A DNA stretch of 64,000 nucleotides from CAVTQY01 sp963736975. GTDB taxonomy: Bacteria; Pseudomonadota; Alphaproteobacteria; Acetobacterales; Acetobacteraceae. Positions 52,699 through 61,459 of this stretch are shown here, piece by piece. A model generated the notes under the pieces. The model saw only the letters and a list, made by a program, of their open reading frames with translations. It made no database searches and had not been told where the DNA came from. The DNA lies in the NCBI GenBank assembly GCA_963736975.1, contig CAVTQY010000001.1, positions 1,922,001 through 1,986,000 on the forward strand. Reading direction: 5' to 3'. Both the position numbers and the translations under genes were made by a program. The stretch's first letter is position 1. Each line of letters opens with the position of its first letter.

Positions 52699-53640
52699 AT
52701 GCGATCGAACGCGATGATACCAGGACAGGCCGAACGGGCTGACCGTCCGGCGCATCTTTCCATTCTCGAAGCGGAGAGCATCCATATTCTTCGTGAGGTT
52801 GCGGCGCAATCCGAGCGGCCGGTCATGCTCTATTCGATCGGCAAGGATTCCTCGGTCCTCCTGCATCTCGCGCGCAAGGCATTCTATCCGGGCCGGCCGC
52901 CTTTCCCGCTGCTGCATGTCGATACGACGTGGAAATTCCGTGACATGATCACGTTTCGCGACGCGACGGCCAAGCGCTTCGCGCTCGAACTCCGCGTGCA
53001 CACCAACCAGGACGGGGTCCGGCAGAACGTCAACCCGTTCGACTACGACAGCGGCGTCTATACGCAGATCATGAAGACCGATGCGCTGAAACAGGCGCTC
53101 ACGGACGGCAAGTACGATTGTGCAATCGGCGGCGCCCGCCGCGACGAGGAACGCTCGCGCGCCAAGGAGCGGGTGTTTTCGGTGCGCGGGCCCGGGCATA
53201 GCTGGGATCCCAAGCGGCAGCGGCCCGAACTCTGGACCCGCTATAACGGTCAGCTCGCGCCGGGCGAGACGCTGCGTGTCTTTCCGCTCTCGAACTGGAC
53301 CGAGCTCGATGTCTGGACTTACATCCTGTACGAAGGCATCGACGTCGTGCCGCTCTACTTCGCAGCCGTTCGTCCGACCGTGGAGCGTGATGGTGCGCTG
53401 ATCGTTGTTGACGACGAACGTATGCATTTCCGTCCCGGCGAGCAGCCCGCGCCGCGCATGGTTCGTTTTCGCTCTCTCGGATGTTATCCGCTCAGCGCCG
53501 CGGTGCTCTCGGAGGCAGCCAGCATCGAGGATATCGTTGCCGAGATGCGCAGCACTCGGATGTCCGAACGTGCCGGGCGGCTGATCGATTTCGACCAGGA
53601 CGCATCAATGGAAAAGAAGAAGCGTGAGGGGTATTTCTGA
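52699..53640 (+). CDS. cysD: Sulfate adenylyltransferase subunit 2
   Basis: A 313-residue PP-loop ATP sulfurylase subunit. HLSILEAESIHILREVAAQ, then VMLYSIGKDSSVLLHLARKA (PP-loop SIGKDSS) and AIGGARRDEERSRAKERVFS identify CysD. It makes APS from sulfate and ATP with the GTPase CysN. I chose ATG 52699. The next ATG, 52714, is possible. The stop shares its last base with the cysNC start. Confidence 0.95.
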   Translation: MRSNAMIPGQAERADRPAHLSILEAESIHILREVAAQSERPVMLYSIGKDSSVLLHLARKAFYPGRPPFPLLHVDTTWKFRDMITFRDATAKRFALELRVHTNQDGVRQNVNPFDYDSGVYTQIMKTDALKQALTDGKYDCAIGGARRDEERSRAKERVFSVRGPGHSWDPKRQRPELWTRYNGQLAPGETLRVFPLSNWTELDVWTYILYEGIDVVPLYFAAVRPTVERDGALIVVDDERMHFRPGEQPAPRMVRFRSLGCYPLSAAVLSEAASIEDIVAEMRSTRMSERAGRLIDFDQDASMEKKKREGYF

Positions 53641-55481
53641 TGCCCGACTCGCTCCTTCGCGTCCTGACCTGCGGCAGCGTCGATGACGGCAAATCGACGC
53701 TGATTGGCCGTCTGCTGTTCGAATGCGGCTCCATCCCAGATGACGTCATGGGGGTGCTGGAACGCGACAGCCGCCGCTTCGGAACGGTGGAGAACGGGGT
53801 TGATTACGCGTTACTGGTCGATGGCCTCGCCGCCGAGCGCGAGCAAGGTGTCACCATCGACGTGGCGTACCGCTATTTCGAAACGACGCGCCGGCGCTTC
53901 ATCCTCGCAGATACGCCGGGGCATCAGCAATACACGCGCAACATGGTCACCGGCGCGTCGCTCGCCGACCTCGCGGTGTTGCTGATCGATGCCCGCAAGG
54001 GCGTGCTGGTGCAGACGCGCCGGCACGCCGCCATCGCCGCGATGCTCGGGATCCGTCAGGTCGTGCTGGCGGTGAACAAGATGGATCTGGTCGGCTTCGA
54101 CCAGGCGGTGTTCGATAGCATCGTCGGAGACTTTGCCGCGCTGGCCGAAAAACTCGGCGACATCGCCGTGACCGCCATCCCGGTCTGCGCGCGCGACGGC
54201 GACAACGTCACCGCCTCCAGCATCCGCATTCCATGGTATTCGGGACCGGCTCTCCTGGCCGCGCTCGAGGACGCGGAGCCCGGTTCTTACAGCCGCAACC
54301 GGCCGTTCCGCATGCCGGTGCAGCTCGTCAGCCGCCCGGACCACAGTTTCCGTGGCTATGCCGGCACGATCTGCGGCGGCCCCTTGCGGCTCGGCAGCCC
54401 GGTGGTGAACGCGGCGGCACGGACTGAGGCGCGGGTTGCACGGATCGTCACCATGGACGGCGATCTCGAGGAAGCCGCGCCCGGCCAGGCCGTCACACTC
54501 GTGCTGGACAAGGAAATCGATGTCTCCCGCGGCGACGTGCTCGCCGCGACGCCGGCGCCGGAGATCGCCGACCTGATCAGCGCCCGCGTCGTGTGGATGG
54601 ACGACACGCCGCTGTTCCGCGGCCGCGCCTATCTGCTGATGCTGGGCAGCAGTCTGCTGGTCGGTACCGTGACGGAGATCGTCAGCCGGTTGGATATGGA
54701 TACACTGGCCGAAGAGCCGGTGCGCGAGCTGCATCTGAACGAGATCGGCACCGTGACGGTGTCGCTGTCGCGCCCGATCGTGTGCGAGCGCTACACGCAG
54801 AGCCGCGACCTGGGCGGCTTCATCCTGATCGACCGGCTCACCCGCGCTACGGTGGGCGCCGGCATGATCGCGGAGGTTCTCTCCGGGCGTAGCGCGATCT
54901 ATTGGCACCATCTCGATGTGGACAAGTCGGCGCGCGCCGCGCTGAATCACCAGCGTCCCGCCGTCTTGTGGTTCACCGGCCTGTCCGGCGCCGGAAAATC
55001 CACCATCGCCAATCTGGTGGAGAAGCGCCTACATGCCGAAGGCCGCCACACCATGATCCTGGATGGCGACAATGTGCGGCATGGGCTGAACCGCGATCTC
55101 GGGTTCAGCGAGGCCGACCGGGTTGAAAACATCCGCCGCGTGGCTGAGGTAGCCAAGCTGTTCGTCGAAGCCGGACTGGTCGTACTGATCTCCTTCATCT
55201 CGCCCTATCGCGCGGAGCGCATGCTGGCGCGGGACTGCGTCGAAGAAGGCGAGTTCCTGGAGATATTTGTCGATACGCCGGTCGATGAGTGCCGCCGGCG
55301 CGATCCGAAAGGCCTGTATCAGCGGGCCGACGCCGGGCAGATACGCAACTTCACCGGCGTGGATGCACCGTATGAGGAGCCGCTCGACCCTGAGATCAGG
55401 TTGCAAACGCTGGAGGCGCCGCCGGCGGTGCTGGCTGAGGTTGTGGTCTCCGAGCTGCGCCGTCGGGGGATCGTCGCCTGA
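53640..55481 (+). CDS. cysNC: Bifunctional sulfate adenylyltransferase subunit 1/adenylylsulfate kinase
   Basis: A 613-residue fusion. Residues 1-430 are the CysN GTPase: GSVDDGKSTLIGRLLF (G1), ADTPGHQQYTRNM (G3) and NKMDLVGFD (G4), then EF-Tu-like barrels. Residues about 440-613 are APS kinase: FTGLSGAGKSTIANLVEKRL, ILDGDNVRHGLNRDLGFS, DPKGLYQRADAGQIRNFTG. With CysD it turns sulfate into PAPS. No reductase genes follow. PAPS may also serve sulfation of polysaccharide. Confidence 0.96.
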   Translation: MPDSLLRVLTCGSVDDGKSTLIGRLLFECGSIPDDVMGVLERDSRRFGTVENGVDYALLVDGLAAEREQGVTIDVAYRYFETTRRRFILADTPGHQQYTRNMVTGASLADLAVLLIDARKGVLVQTRRHAAIAAMLGIRQVVLAVNKMDLVGFDQAVFDSIVGDFAALAEKLGDIAVTAIPVCARDGDNVTASSIRIPWYSGPALLAALEDAEPGSYSRNRPFRMPVQLVSRPDHSFRGYAGTICGGPLRLGSPVVNAAARTEARVARIVTMDGDLEEAAPGQAVTLVLDKEIDVSRGDVLAATPAPEIADLISARVVWMDDTPLFRGRAYLLMLGSSLLVGTVTEIVSRLDMDTLAEEPVRELHLNEIGTVTVSLSRPIVCERYTQSRDLGGFILIDRLTRATVGAGMIAEVLSGRSAIYWHHLDVDKSARAALNHQRPAVLWFTGLSGAGKSTIANLVEKRLHAEGRHTMILDGDNVRHGLNRDLGFSEADRVENIRRVAEVAKLFVEAGLVVLISFISPYRAERMLARDCVEEGEFLEIFVDTPVDECRRRDPKGLYQRADAGQIRNFTGVDAPYEEPLDPEIRLQTLEAPPAVLAEVVVSELRRRGIVA

Positions 55482-56085
55482 CGAGGGGCGGGGGATTCGC
55501 CTGACCGAAGCACGGCTGGAGCGGTTGGCGACCGAGATCCGCCGCTGCCATGCCTGCACCGACCTGCCGCTTGGTCCACGCCCGGTCTTCCGTGTGTCCG
55601 CAACGGCGCGGTTGCTGGTTGCCGGGCAGGCACCGGGGACCAAGGTGCATGAAACCGGTATTCCCTGGAACGACCCCTCCGGCGACCGGCTGCGGCAATG
55701 GCTCCAGATGGCGCGTGATACATTCTACGATGAGCGCATGATCGCGATCGTTCCCATGGGATTTTGCTACCCTGGGCGGCTGCCGAACGGCGGAGATGCG
55801 CCGCCGCGCCCGGAATGTACCACGCTCTGGCGCCGACGGTTGCTGGCTCTGATGCCGGCAATCCGACTGACGCTGTTGGTCGGGAGTTACGCACAAATAG
55901 ATGCGCTGGGACCGGGCACGATGACCGAGCGTGTTCAGCGGTTTCGCGACTTCCTGCCGGTGTTCTTCCCCCTGCCCCATCCGTCGTGGCGGACCACCGC
56001 GTGGGAACGGCGGAACCCTTGGTTTGGCGATGAGGTGCTGCCCGTCTTGCGTGCCGTGACGAACACGGTGTTATCTGGTCGGTGA
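55441..56085 (+). CDS. Uracil-DNA glycosylase family protein (iron-sulfur type)
   Basis: A protein of about 200-214 residues. RRCHACTDLPLGPRPVF carries the first C-x2-C pair, then LLVAGQAPGTKVHETGIPWN (motif A variant with APG), GFCYPGRLPNGGDAPPRPEC (second cysteine pair) and FPLPHPSWRTTAWERRN (motif B HPS). The four cysteines fit the 4Fe-4S cluster of family 4/5-like UDGs. No ATG or GTG lies at the expected start. TTG 55441, overlapping cysNC, is the best guess. Confidence 0.82.
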   Translation: MWSPSCAVGGSSPDEGRGIRLTEARLERLATEIRRCHACTDLPLGPRPVFRVSATARLLVAGQAPGTKVHETGIPWNDPSGDRLRQWLQMARDTFYDERMIAIVPMGFCYPGRLPNGGDAPPRPECTTLWRRRLLALMPAIRLTLLVGSYAQIDALGPGTMTERVQRFRDFLPVFFPLPHPSWRTTAWERRNPWFGDEVLPVLRAVTNTVLSGR

Positions 56086-56093
56086 ACAGCGCC

Positions 56094-56855
56094 TCAGCGT
56101 TTTTTGGCAACAATACTTTAGCTGCATAATCCTCCGGCAACTCACGGTCCGCGAAGTGCGGAGCATAGGAGGAGAGTAGGCCATCCACGGCTTTGTAGCT
56201 CCTGTCGAAGACCCATGGACGGCGCGCCAGGGGGCGATCATTCAACCAGTATTTGCTCCAGCCCTCGGTCGTTTCGATGATCTCCCGGGCGAAATCCGGT
56301 CCGTATTGCAGGCCACCCTCGATCAGAACGTCGATGTACGATTGCAGCAGCGGATATTCCGCATCAGGGGATGGCAGATCGACACCGGGCGCTTCCCCAG
56401 GGCGCGCCGGGATATAGACCCATATTCTACCTTGTGCCGGCAGGTCCTGCCAGGACACTGCCTCGATATCCGCATGGGGAATTTCGATGCGGATGTAACC
56501 CTTCTCTGGGGCATCGAATGCGGACAGATCGTGACCTTCGATCGGATAGACGACCCCGTTGATCGTCATCGCGCTTTCGCCGGGGCCGGCCGGCCGCAAT
56601 CCCAGGGCGGTAAACCCCGACCGAGCACGGTCGTTCCAACACCGGATATAGCCGAAACCAGGGGAGACACGCACAGGAATGGCGGTGATCCGTTCACCCG
56701 CTGTTGAATTGCGTGATGCCGTGTTGATCAGTGAGCCATAGCCGAAGATAAACTGGCCCGGCTGGTCCGGCAGCTTGTGTCCCCAAAAAATCTTCAGCGC
56801 CGGCCGATCCTATGGCCCCGGCAATCAGCATCAAAACGAGGAGCACGCGCCCCAT
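56094..56855 (-). pseudogene. Exported gamma-glutamylcyclotransferase-like protein, frameshifted at two A/T runs
   Basis: The start at 56855 gives a signal peptide (MGRVLLVLMLIAGAIGSAGA). At a six-base T run (mRNA sense, about 56785) the frame breaks. One base less gives DFWGHKLPDQPGQFIFGYGS with LINTASR, the GGCT-fold YGSL nucleotide-like loop, and ITAIPVRVSPGFGYIRCWND. The protein runs on to DRELPEDYAAKVLLPK. There an A-run (56100-56105) again needs a shift to reach a nearby stop at 56094. About 250 residues when repaired. Confidence 0.72.
56099..56105 (-). other. Slippery heptamer A AAA AAC in phase near the end of the GGCT-like gene
   Basis: In mRNA sense the codons CCA AAA AAC form the classic -1 slip site in the correct phase. 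A -1 slip leads to CGC then UGA, ending the protein two codons on. Without it the frame runs about 260 codons antisense to the UDG and cysNC genes. Confidence 0.5.
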
Positions 56856-56945
56856 GGCTTTCTCCACTCGTTCGCAGGAACCTGCCGTGTCATGAAGCTT
56901 GCTATGTCTGGCGCATGATATCATACATTATCGAGGGGAGCCATC

Positions 56946-57746
56946 GTGAGTGAGATACCGCACTACGAGCTGTTCGCGATCCGCTACGCCACGCGGGATG
57001 GGCGCCGCGCCGATCACTTCATCGGCGGCGATCCGCATGACGCGCCCATGCCGATGGACTATTTCGTCTGGGTCGCCGTCGGCGATGATCGCGCCGTGGT
57101 CATCGACGCCGGCTTCACCGAAGAGGTTGCACGCAAGCGCAAGCGTGACTTCCTGCGCTGCCCGATCGAGGGGCTTGGGCTGGTCGGCGTGCAAGCCGAG
57201 GCTGTGGAAGATGTCGTGCTGACGCACCTCCACTACGATCATGTCGGCAATTTCCACCGCTTCCCACGCGCGCGCTTTCACCTGCAGGAACCTGAACTGC
57301 ATTATGCAGTTGGCCGCTACATGCGTTACCAGTGGCTCGCCCATTCCTTCGAGGTGGACGACGTGGTCGGGATCGTCCGGCTGAACTACGCGCGACGCGT
57401 GCGTCTGCACAACGGACCTCATGAGCTGGCCCCCGGCATCACCCTGCATCCGGCACCCGGTCACTCGGCGGGACTACAGTTCGTCCGCGTGCACACCAGG
57501 CGCGGCTGGGTGGTCGTCGCGTCGGACGTGACCCATTTCTACGAGAACATGGAGACTGAGCGGCCCTTCACCACCGCCTTCCATGTCGGCGGCATGCTGG
57601 AAGGCTTCGAGCTGCTCCGCGCCGCCGCACCGACGCCGGCGCATGTCGTCCCTGGCCATGACCCGGAAGTGATGCGCCGCTACCGTCCGCCGCGTCCGGA
57701 ACTCGCCGGGGTCGTGGTTCGCCTGGACGAGGCGCCGCAATCATAG
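56946..57746 (+). CDS. MBL-fold hydrolase, N-acyl homoserine lactonase-like
   Basis: A 266-residue metallo-beta-lactamase-fold protein. THLHYDHVGN (His94, His96, Asp98, His99) is the dinuclear zinc motif. PGHSAG, VVASDVTHFYENM and VPGHDPEVM supply the other ligands. The order and length match the AttM/AiiA lactonase group, but substrates vary widely here, and no LuxI/LuxR genes are present. Stands convergent to the cytochrome gene. Confidence 0.87.
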   Translation: MSEIPHYELFAIRYATRDGRRADHFIGGDPHDAPMPMDYFVWVAVGDDRAVVIDAGFTEEVARKRKRDFLRCPIEGLGLVGVQAEAVEDVVLTHLHYDHVGNFHRFPRARFHLQEPELHYAVGRYMRYQWLAHSFEVDDVVGIVRLNYARRVRLHNGPHELAPGITLHPAPGHSAGLQFVRVHTRRGWVVVASDVTHFYENMETERPFTTAFHVGGMLEGFELLRAAAPTPAHVVPGHDPEVMRRYRPPRPELAGVVVRLDEAPQS

Positions 57747-58400
57747 CTCCGTCGCAATCGCGGTTGCCAGCAAGGCGGCAAGAACCAGCAGCACTACCGC
57801 CGTCCCGGTGGCCTTCATCCGGGGCCCCGGGATATAAGCGGGCAGACGCTTGCGCCCGGTCAGCATCGGACGCAGCAGGTCATGCCGTTTCGCCAAGGCA
57901 TAAACCGCAATTGTCAGGACATGCAGGGCCACTGCCGCCAGCAACGCGTTCCATAGGATGCCGTGCAGGTCGGAAATCGCATTGGCGACCGCCGCGGGTG
58001 TTATATCCGTGAATGGCCCCGCATCGGCAATATCGTTGTTGACGTAAATACCCGTCAGCGTCTGCCCCAGCAGCAGCGCCAGCAACAGCAGCACCATCCA
58101 CCCGCCGGCAGCATTGTGACCTATCCCGATATCAGGCTCGCGACGAAACAGCCGCGCAAGGTGATGCAGAGCCCTTCCAGGTCGTGCCACGAACCGGGCA
58201 AACCGGGCGGTGTCGCTGCCGAACACGCCCCAAAGCAGGCGAAACAACACCAGCGCGAGCAGCGCCTCACCCGCCCAGGCGTGCCAGTCCATCCAGTTCG
58301 CCCGCCACGTCACGTAACACACCGCGACGAGGATCACGGTCAGCCAATGAAACGCCCGCACCGGCCAGTCCCACACTAATACGGGCCGCGCATCGTCCAT
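57741..58400 (-). CDS. Cytochrome b561 family protein
   Basis: A 219-residue di-heme membrane protein. VLVWDWPVRAFHWLTVILVA has the first heme His, and DLHGILWNALLAAVALHVL supplies later ones. Four helices carry conserved histidines. DWPVRxFHW is typical of the bacterial b561/Ni-Fe-hydrogenase b-subunit group. The ATG at 58400 shares a base with the MFS gene stop (TGATG). It probably passes electrons between quinol and a periplasmic partner. Confidence 0.88.
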   Translation of the reverse strand: MDDARPVLVWDWPVRAFHWLTVILVAVCYVTWRANWMDWHAWAGEALLALVLFRLLWGVFGSDTARFARFVARPGRALHHLARLFRREPDIGIGHNAAGGWMVLLLLALLLGQTLTGIYVNNDIADAGPFTDITPAAVANAISDLHGILWNALLAAVALHVLTIAVYALAKRHDLLRPMLTGRKRLPAYIPGPRMKATGTAVVLLVLAALLATAIATEL

Positions 58401-59791
58401 CAGGCTGCCGGGCGAAGCTGTCGCAGACGCAGCAGGCTGATCATCGTTGCCGCGGCCGCCGCCGCCACGCCGATGAGCAAAGCAAGCCGCACGCCGCCGC
58501 CGATCCCGCTGCCCGCTGCCGCCGACAGTCCGAAACTCAGTGCGACCAGCGCGCTTCCGTTGGTCTGCCCCAGAAGCCGCGCGGTGGAGAGCATGCCGCT
58601 GGCACCGCCGCTGCGTTCCGGCGGCGCGGCGCCAAGCAGCAGCCGGTTGTTCGGCGATTGAAAGAACCCGAAACCGAACCCCGATATCGCCATGCGCCAC
58701 GCAACGTCCGCCCAACCGGCATGCGCCGGCATCGTCAGCAGCAGCGTCATCCCAACCGTCATCACCGCCAGCCCCGCCGCGCCCAGCAGCCCCGGCGACG
58801 ATCGGTCGGAGAGCCGCCCTGCCACCGGTGCCACGAAGACCACGATAGCGGGCCAGGGCGTAATCAGCAGGCCGGTCACGATCTGCGAAAGATGGCCCAC
58901 GTCCTCGAACAGGAAAGGCAGTGCCACATAAGCGAGCGTCTGCGCGGTGAAAGAACAGATCGAGGTGCCGACCGACAGCGCGAAAACCGGCCGGCGGAAC
59001 AGGTCCACCGGCAGCATCGGCGCCGTCATCGCGCGCTCGCGGTTGATGAACGCCGCGCCGATCAGCGCCGCCCCGGCAAGTTCCGCCGCCGCCCAACCGG
59101 GCCGTTCGCTGCCCAGCCCGTCCACGCCGATCATCAGCAGGCCCAATGTCGCGGCGTTCAGCGCGGCGCCCGGCAGATCGAAACGGTGACCCGAGCGCGG
59201 CGTTGCCGGCAGCACGCGAGCGGCGAACCAGAGCGCGACGATCCCCAGCGGCACATTGACCGCGAACAGCCAATGCCAGCTCGCCACCGACAGGATCGCG
59301 GCCGCGACCGTGGGTCCGGTGGCGGACGAGACCGCGACGACGAATGCATTGAAGCCGACCCCGCGGCCGAGCATCGAACGGGGAAAGATGAAACGCACCA
59401 GCGCCGTGTTGACGCTCATGATTCCGGCGCCGCCGAAGCCCTGGATAACGCGCGCAACCACGAGCATCGGCAGCGAGTGCGACAACGCGCAGCCGAGCGA
59501 GGCCGCGGTAAACACCGCGAGTCCGACCCAATAGACACGCCGATACCCGATGATGTCGCCCAACGATGCAAGCGGCAGCAGCGACACCGTTACGGCGAGC
59601 TGATAGGCATTGACGACCCAGATCGATGCCGCCGGTGTGGCTCCCAATTCGCCGGCGATGGTCGGCAGCGCAATATTGGCGATCGCCGAATTGAGCACCG
59701 ACATGGCGACCGCGATGGCAATGGTCGCCATGGCGCGTCGGCGTGCCGCCGGGGGCAGGCCGTCGGCGCGGTCGGAAGGCGGCGGGGGCAT
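58400..59791 (-). CDS. MFS drug exporter (DHA2, EmrB/QacA-like)
   Basis: A 463-residue transporter. IAVAMSVLNSAIANIALPTI is helix 1 with the D1-like motif position, YQLAVTVSLLPLASLGDIIG with GYRRVYW holds motif A, and RVIQGFGGAGIMSVNTALVR holds motif B. Fourteen helices fit DHA2. Substrates are typically lipophilic drugs or dyes. The ATG at 59791 was chosen because upstream sequence is antisense to the thioesterase. Confidence 0.9.
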   Translation of the reverse strand: MPPPPSDRADGLPPAARRRAMATIAIAVAMSVLNSAIANIALPTIAGELGATPAASIWVVNAYQLAVTVSLLPLASLGDIIGYRRVYWVGLAVFTAASLGCALSHSLPMLVVARVIQGFGGAGIMSVNTALVRFIFPRSMLGRGVGFNAFVVAVSSATGPTVAAAILSVASWHWLFAVNVPLGIVALWFAARVLPATPRSGHRFDLPGAALNAATLGLLMIGVDGLGSERPGWAAAELAGAALIGAAFINRERAMTAPMLPVDLFRRPVFALSVGTSICSFTAQTLAYVALPFLFEDVGHLSQIVTGLLITPWPAIVVFVAPVAGRLSDRSSPGLLGAAGLAVMTVGMTLLLTMPAHAGWADVAWRMAISGFGFGFFQSPNNRLLLGAAPPERSGGASGMLSTARLLGQTNGSALVALSFGLSAAAGSGIGGGVRLALLIGVAAAAAATMISLLRLRQLRPAA

Positions 59792-59836
59792 GCGGTCAAC
59801 TTGACCGAGTGCCGCGGGGTCAACAAGCTCGCCACC

Positions 59837-60304
59837 ATGGATCTGCCGCAACATCAGGAGACGGTTCGGCCCGATTGGATCGACGCCAACGGCCATATGA
59901 ACCTGGCTTATTACGTCATGATCTTCGACCATGCGACGGACGTGGCATTCGATGCGCTGGACATCGGGGCGGCATACCGCGTGCGCAGCGGCAACTCGTC
60001 CTTCGTGGTGGAGACGCATACGCTTTATGAGCAGGAGGTCCTGGAGGGAGAAGTGCTCCGCGTGACGACCCGGCTGCTGGGTGCCGACGCGAAGCGGCTG
60101 CACCTGTTCCATGAGATGTTCCGGAGCGGGAGCCAGGCACGCGTGGCCGCGCAGGAAATCATGTGCCTGCATATTGACATGGCCACGCGGCGCACCGCGC
60201 CATTCCCGCCGGACAGACTTGAGGCACTACAGGCCGCGACACGCGCTCATACGGCTTTGCGGCTGCCGCACGGCGTCGGCCGGCGTATCGTCATGCCGGG
60301 CTGA
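59837..60304 (+). CDS. Thioesterase family protein (hotdog fold, betainyl-CoA thioesterase-like)
   Basis: A 155-residue hotdog-fold protein. VRPDWIDANGHMNLAYYVMI contains the Asp and HMN motif of 4HBT-like acyl-CoA thioesterases. SFVVETHTLYEQEVLEGEVL follows. The full set resembles CDP-type carnitine/betaine thioesterases. Starts 45 bp from the divergent MFS gene. Substrate uncertain. Confidence 0.87.
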   Translation: MDLPQHQETVRPDWIDANGHMNLAYYVMIFDHATDVAFDALDIGAAYRVRSGNSSFVVETHTLYEQEVLEGEVLRVTTRLLGADAKRLHLFHEMFRSGSQARVAAQEIMCLHIDMATRRTAPFPPDRLEALQAATRAHTALRLPHGVGRRIVMPG

Positions 60305-60390
60305 TCGCCAGAGTGGCAGACACGACCTGAAGCGGATTATCGTTCCACCGGCCCTCGATAAGGGGCCGCATCCAACACGGGAGGCGATCC

Positions 60391-60600
60391 ATGCCGGACA
60401 GCGTGTTCAAAGTGATCGAGCTCGTCGGCACGTCGGAGGAAAGCATCAGCAGCGCGATCAAGGGCGCGATCGCCAAAGCCGGCCAGAGCGTCCGTCAGCT
60501 CGGCTGGTTCGAGGTGACGCAGCTTCGTGGCCGGATCGAGGACGGCGAGGTCGCCAGTTACCAAGTGACGATCAAAGCGGGGTTCAAGCTGGAAGACTGA
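60391..60600 (+). CDS. Dodecin (flavin-binding protein)
   Basis: A 69-residue protein. SVFKVIELVGTSEESISSAI, then VRQLGWFEVTQLRG with the flavin-stacking Trp39 and YQVTIKAGFKLED match dodecins, dodecameric flavin storage proteins. An RBS (acgggagg) precedes the ATG at 60391. Stands alone. Confidence 0.96.
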   Translation: MPDSVFKVIELVGTSEESISSAIKGAIAKAGQSVRQLGWFEVTQLRGRIEDGEVASYQVTIKAGFKLED

Positions 60601-60676
60601 TCCGCGGCGCTCGATTGACGCCGCATGATGGGTCCGCATAGTCGGCCACGCGATCCATCGTGGCGGAGCACGACGC

Positions 60677-61459
60677 ATGTCGCTATTCGATCTCACCGGC
60701 AAGGTTGCCATTATCACCGGCTCCAGCAAGGGGATCGGCCGCGCCATCGCCGAACGCATGGCGGAACATGGTGCGAAGGTTGTGATCTCGAGCCGCAAAG
60801 CGGATGCCTGCGAGACGGTGGCGGCCGGCATTCGCGCGCGCAACGGGCAGGCGATCGTCGTCCCCTGCCACATTGCGCGGAAGGAGGAGCTGCAGGCGCT
60901 GGTGGACCGCACCATCGCGCACTGGGGCGGCATCGACGTGCTGGTGTGCAACGCGGCGGTAAACCCGTATCTTGGCCCCGCCGCCGGCGCTTCCGACGAT
61001 GTCTATGAACGCATCATGGGAGCGAATGTCCGCAGCAATTTCTGGCTGGCTAATATGGTGCTGCCGCAGATGGCCGAGCGCGGCGGCGGCTCGGTGATCA
61101 TCATCTCCTCGATCGGTGGGCTGCGCGGCTCGGCGCAGCTCGGCCTGTATGCCATTTCCAAGGCGGCCGACATGCAACTGGCGCGCAACATCTGCGTCGA
61201 ATGGGGGCCGCAGAACATCCGCGCCAACGCGATTGCGCCCGGTCTGATTCGTACCGATTTTGCCCGCGCGTTGTGGGAAAACCCGGACCTTTACCGCAAG
61301 CGCACCAGGGACACCCCGCTGCAACGGATCGGGGAGCCGGACGAGATCGCCGGCGCGGCGGTGTTCCTGGCGTCGCCGGCCGGCAGTTTTGTTACCGGAC
61401 AAACGATCGTGATCGACGGCGGTACGACCGCCGGTACCGTCGCGGCGAAGGACGATTAG
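60677..61459 (+). CDS. Short-chain dehydrogenase/reductase
   Basis: A 260-residue SDR. VAIITGSSKGIGRAIAERMA is the cofactor site with VVISSRKADAC, whose Arg favours NADP. LVCNAAVNPYLGP, then VIIISSIGGLRGSAQLGLYA with ISKAADMQLARN hold Ser-Tyr-Lys. The NAAVNPY..P variant resembles DHRS4-like oxidoreductases. Convergent with the Uma2 gene, overlapping by four bases. Confidence 0.9.
   Translation: MSLFDLTGKVAIITGSSKGIGRAIAERMAEHGAKVVISSRKADACETVAAGIRARNGQAIVVPCHIARKEELQALVDRTIAHWGGIDVLVCNAAVNPYLGPAAGASDDVYERIMGANVRSNFWLANMVLPQMAERGGGSVIIISSIGGLRGSAQLGLYAISKAADMQLARNICVEWGPQNIRANAIAPGLIRTDFARALWENPDLYRKRTRDTPLQRIGEPDEIAGAAVFLASPAGSFVTGQTIVIDGGTTAGTVAAKDD

Noticed and set aside
53811..54950. A 379-codon minus-strand frame
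   Set aside because: Antisense to cysNC with no family similarity.
55319..56094. C-terminal extension of the GGCT-like frame
   Set aside because: It is antisense to the UDG and cysNC genes, and composition changes abruptly after the A-run.
56946..57746. Quorum-quenching locus
   Set aside because: The MBL protein resembles lactonases but no LuxI/LuxR genes are near, and this fold has many substrates.
57741..59531. A 596-codon minus-strand frame as a single fusion protein
   Set aside because: Only the last 219 codons (from 58400) encode the cytochrome. The rest is an out-of-frame reading of the MFS gene on the same strand.
58184..60304. A 706-codon open frame on the + strand
   Set aside because: Most of it is antisense to the MFS and cytochrome genes and is rich in Arg/His/Gln low-complexity sequence. 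Only its end (from 59837) is a real thioesterase.
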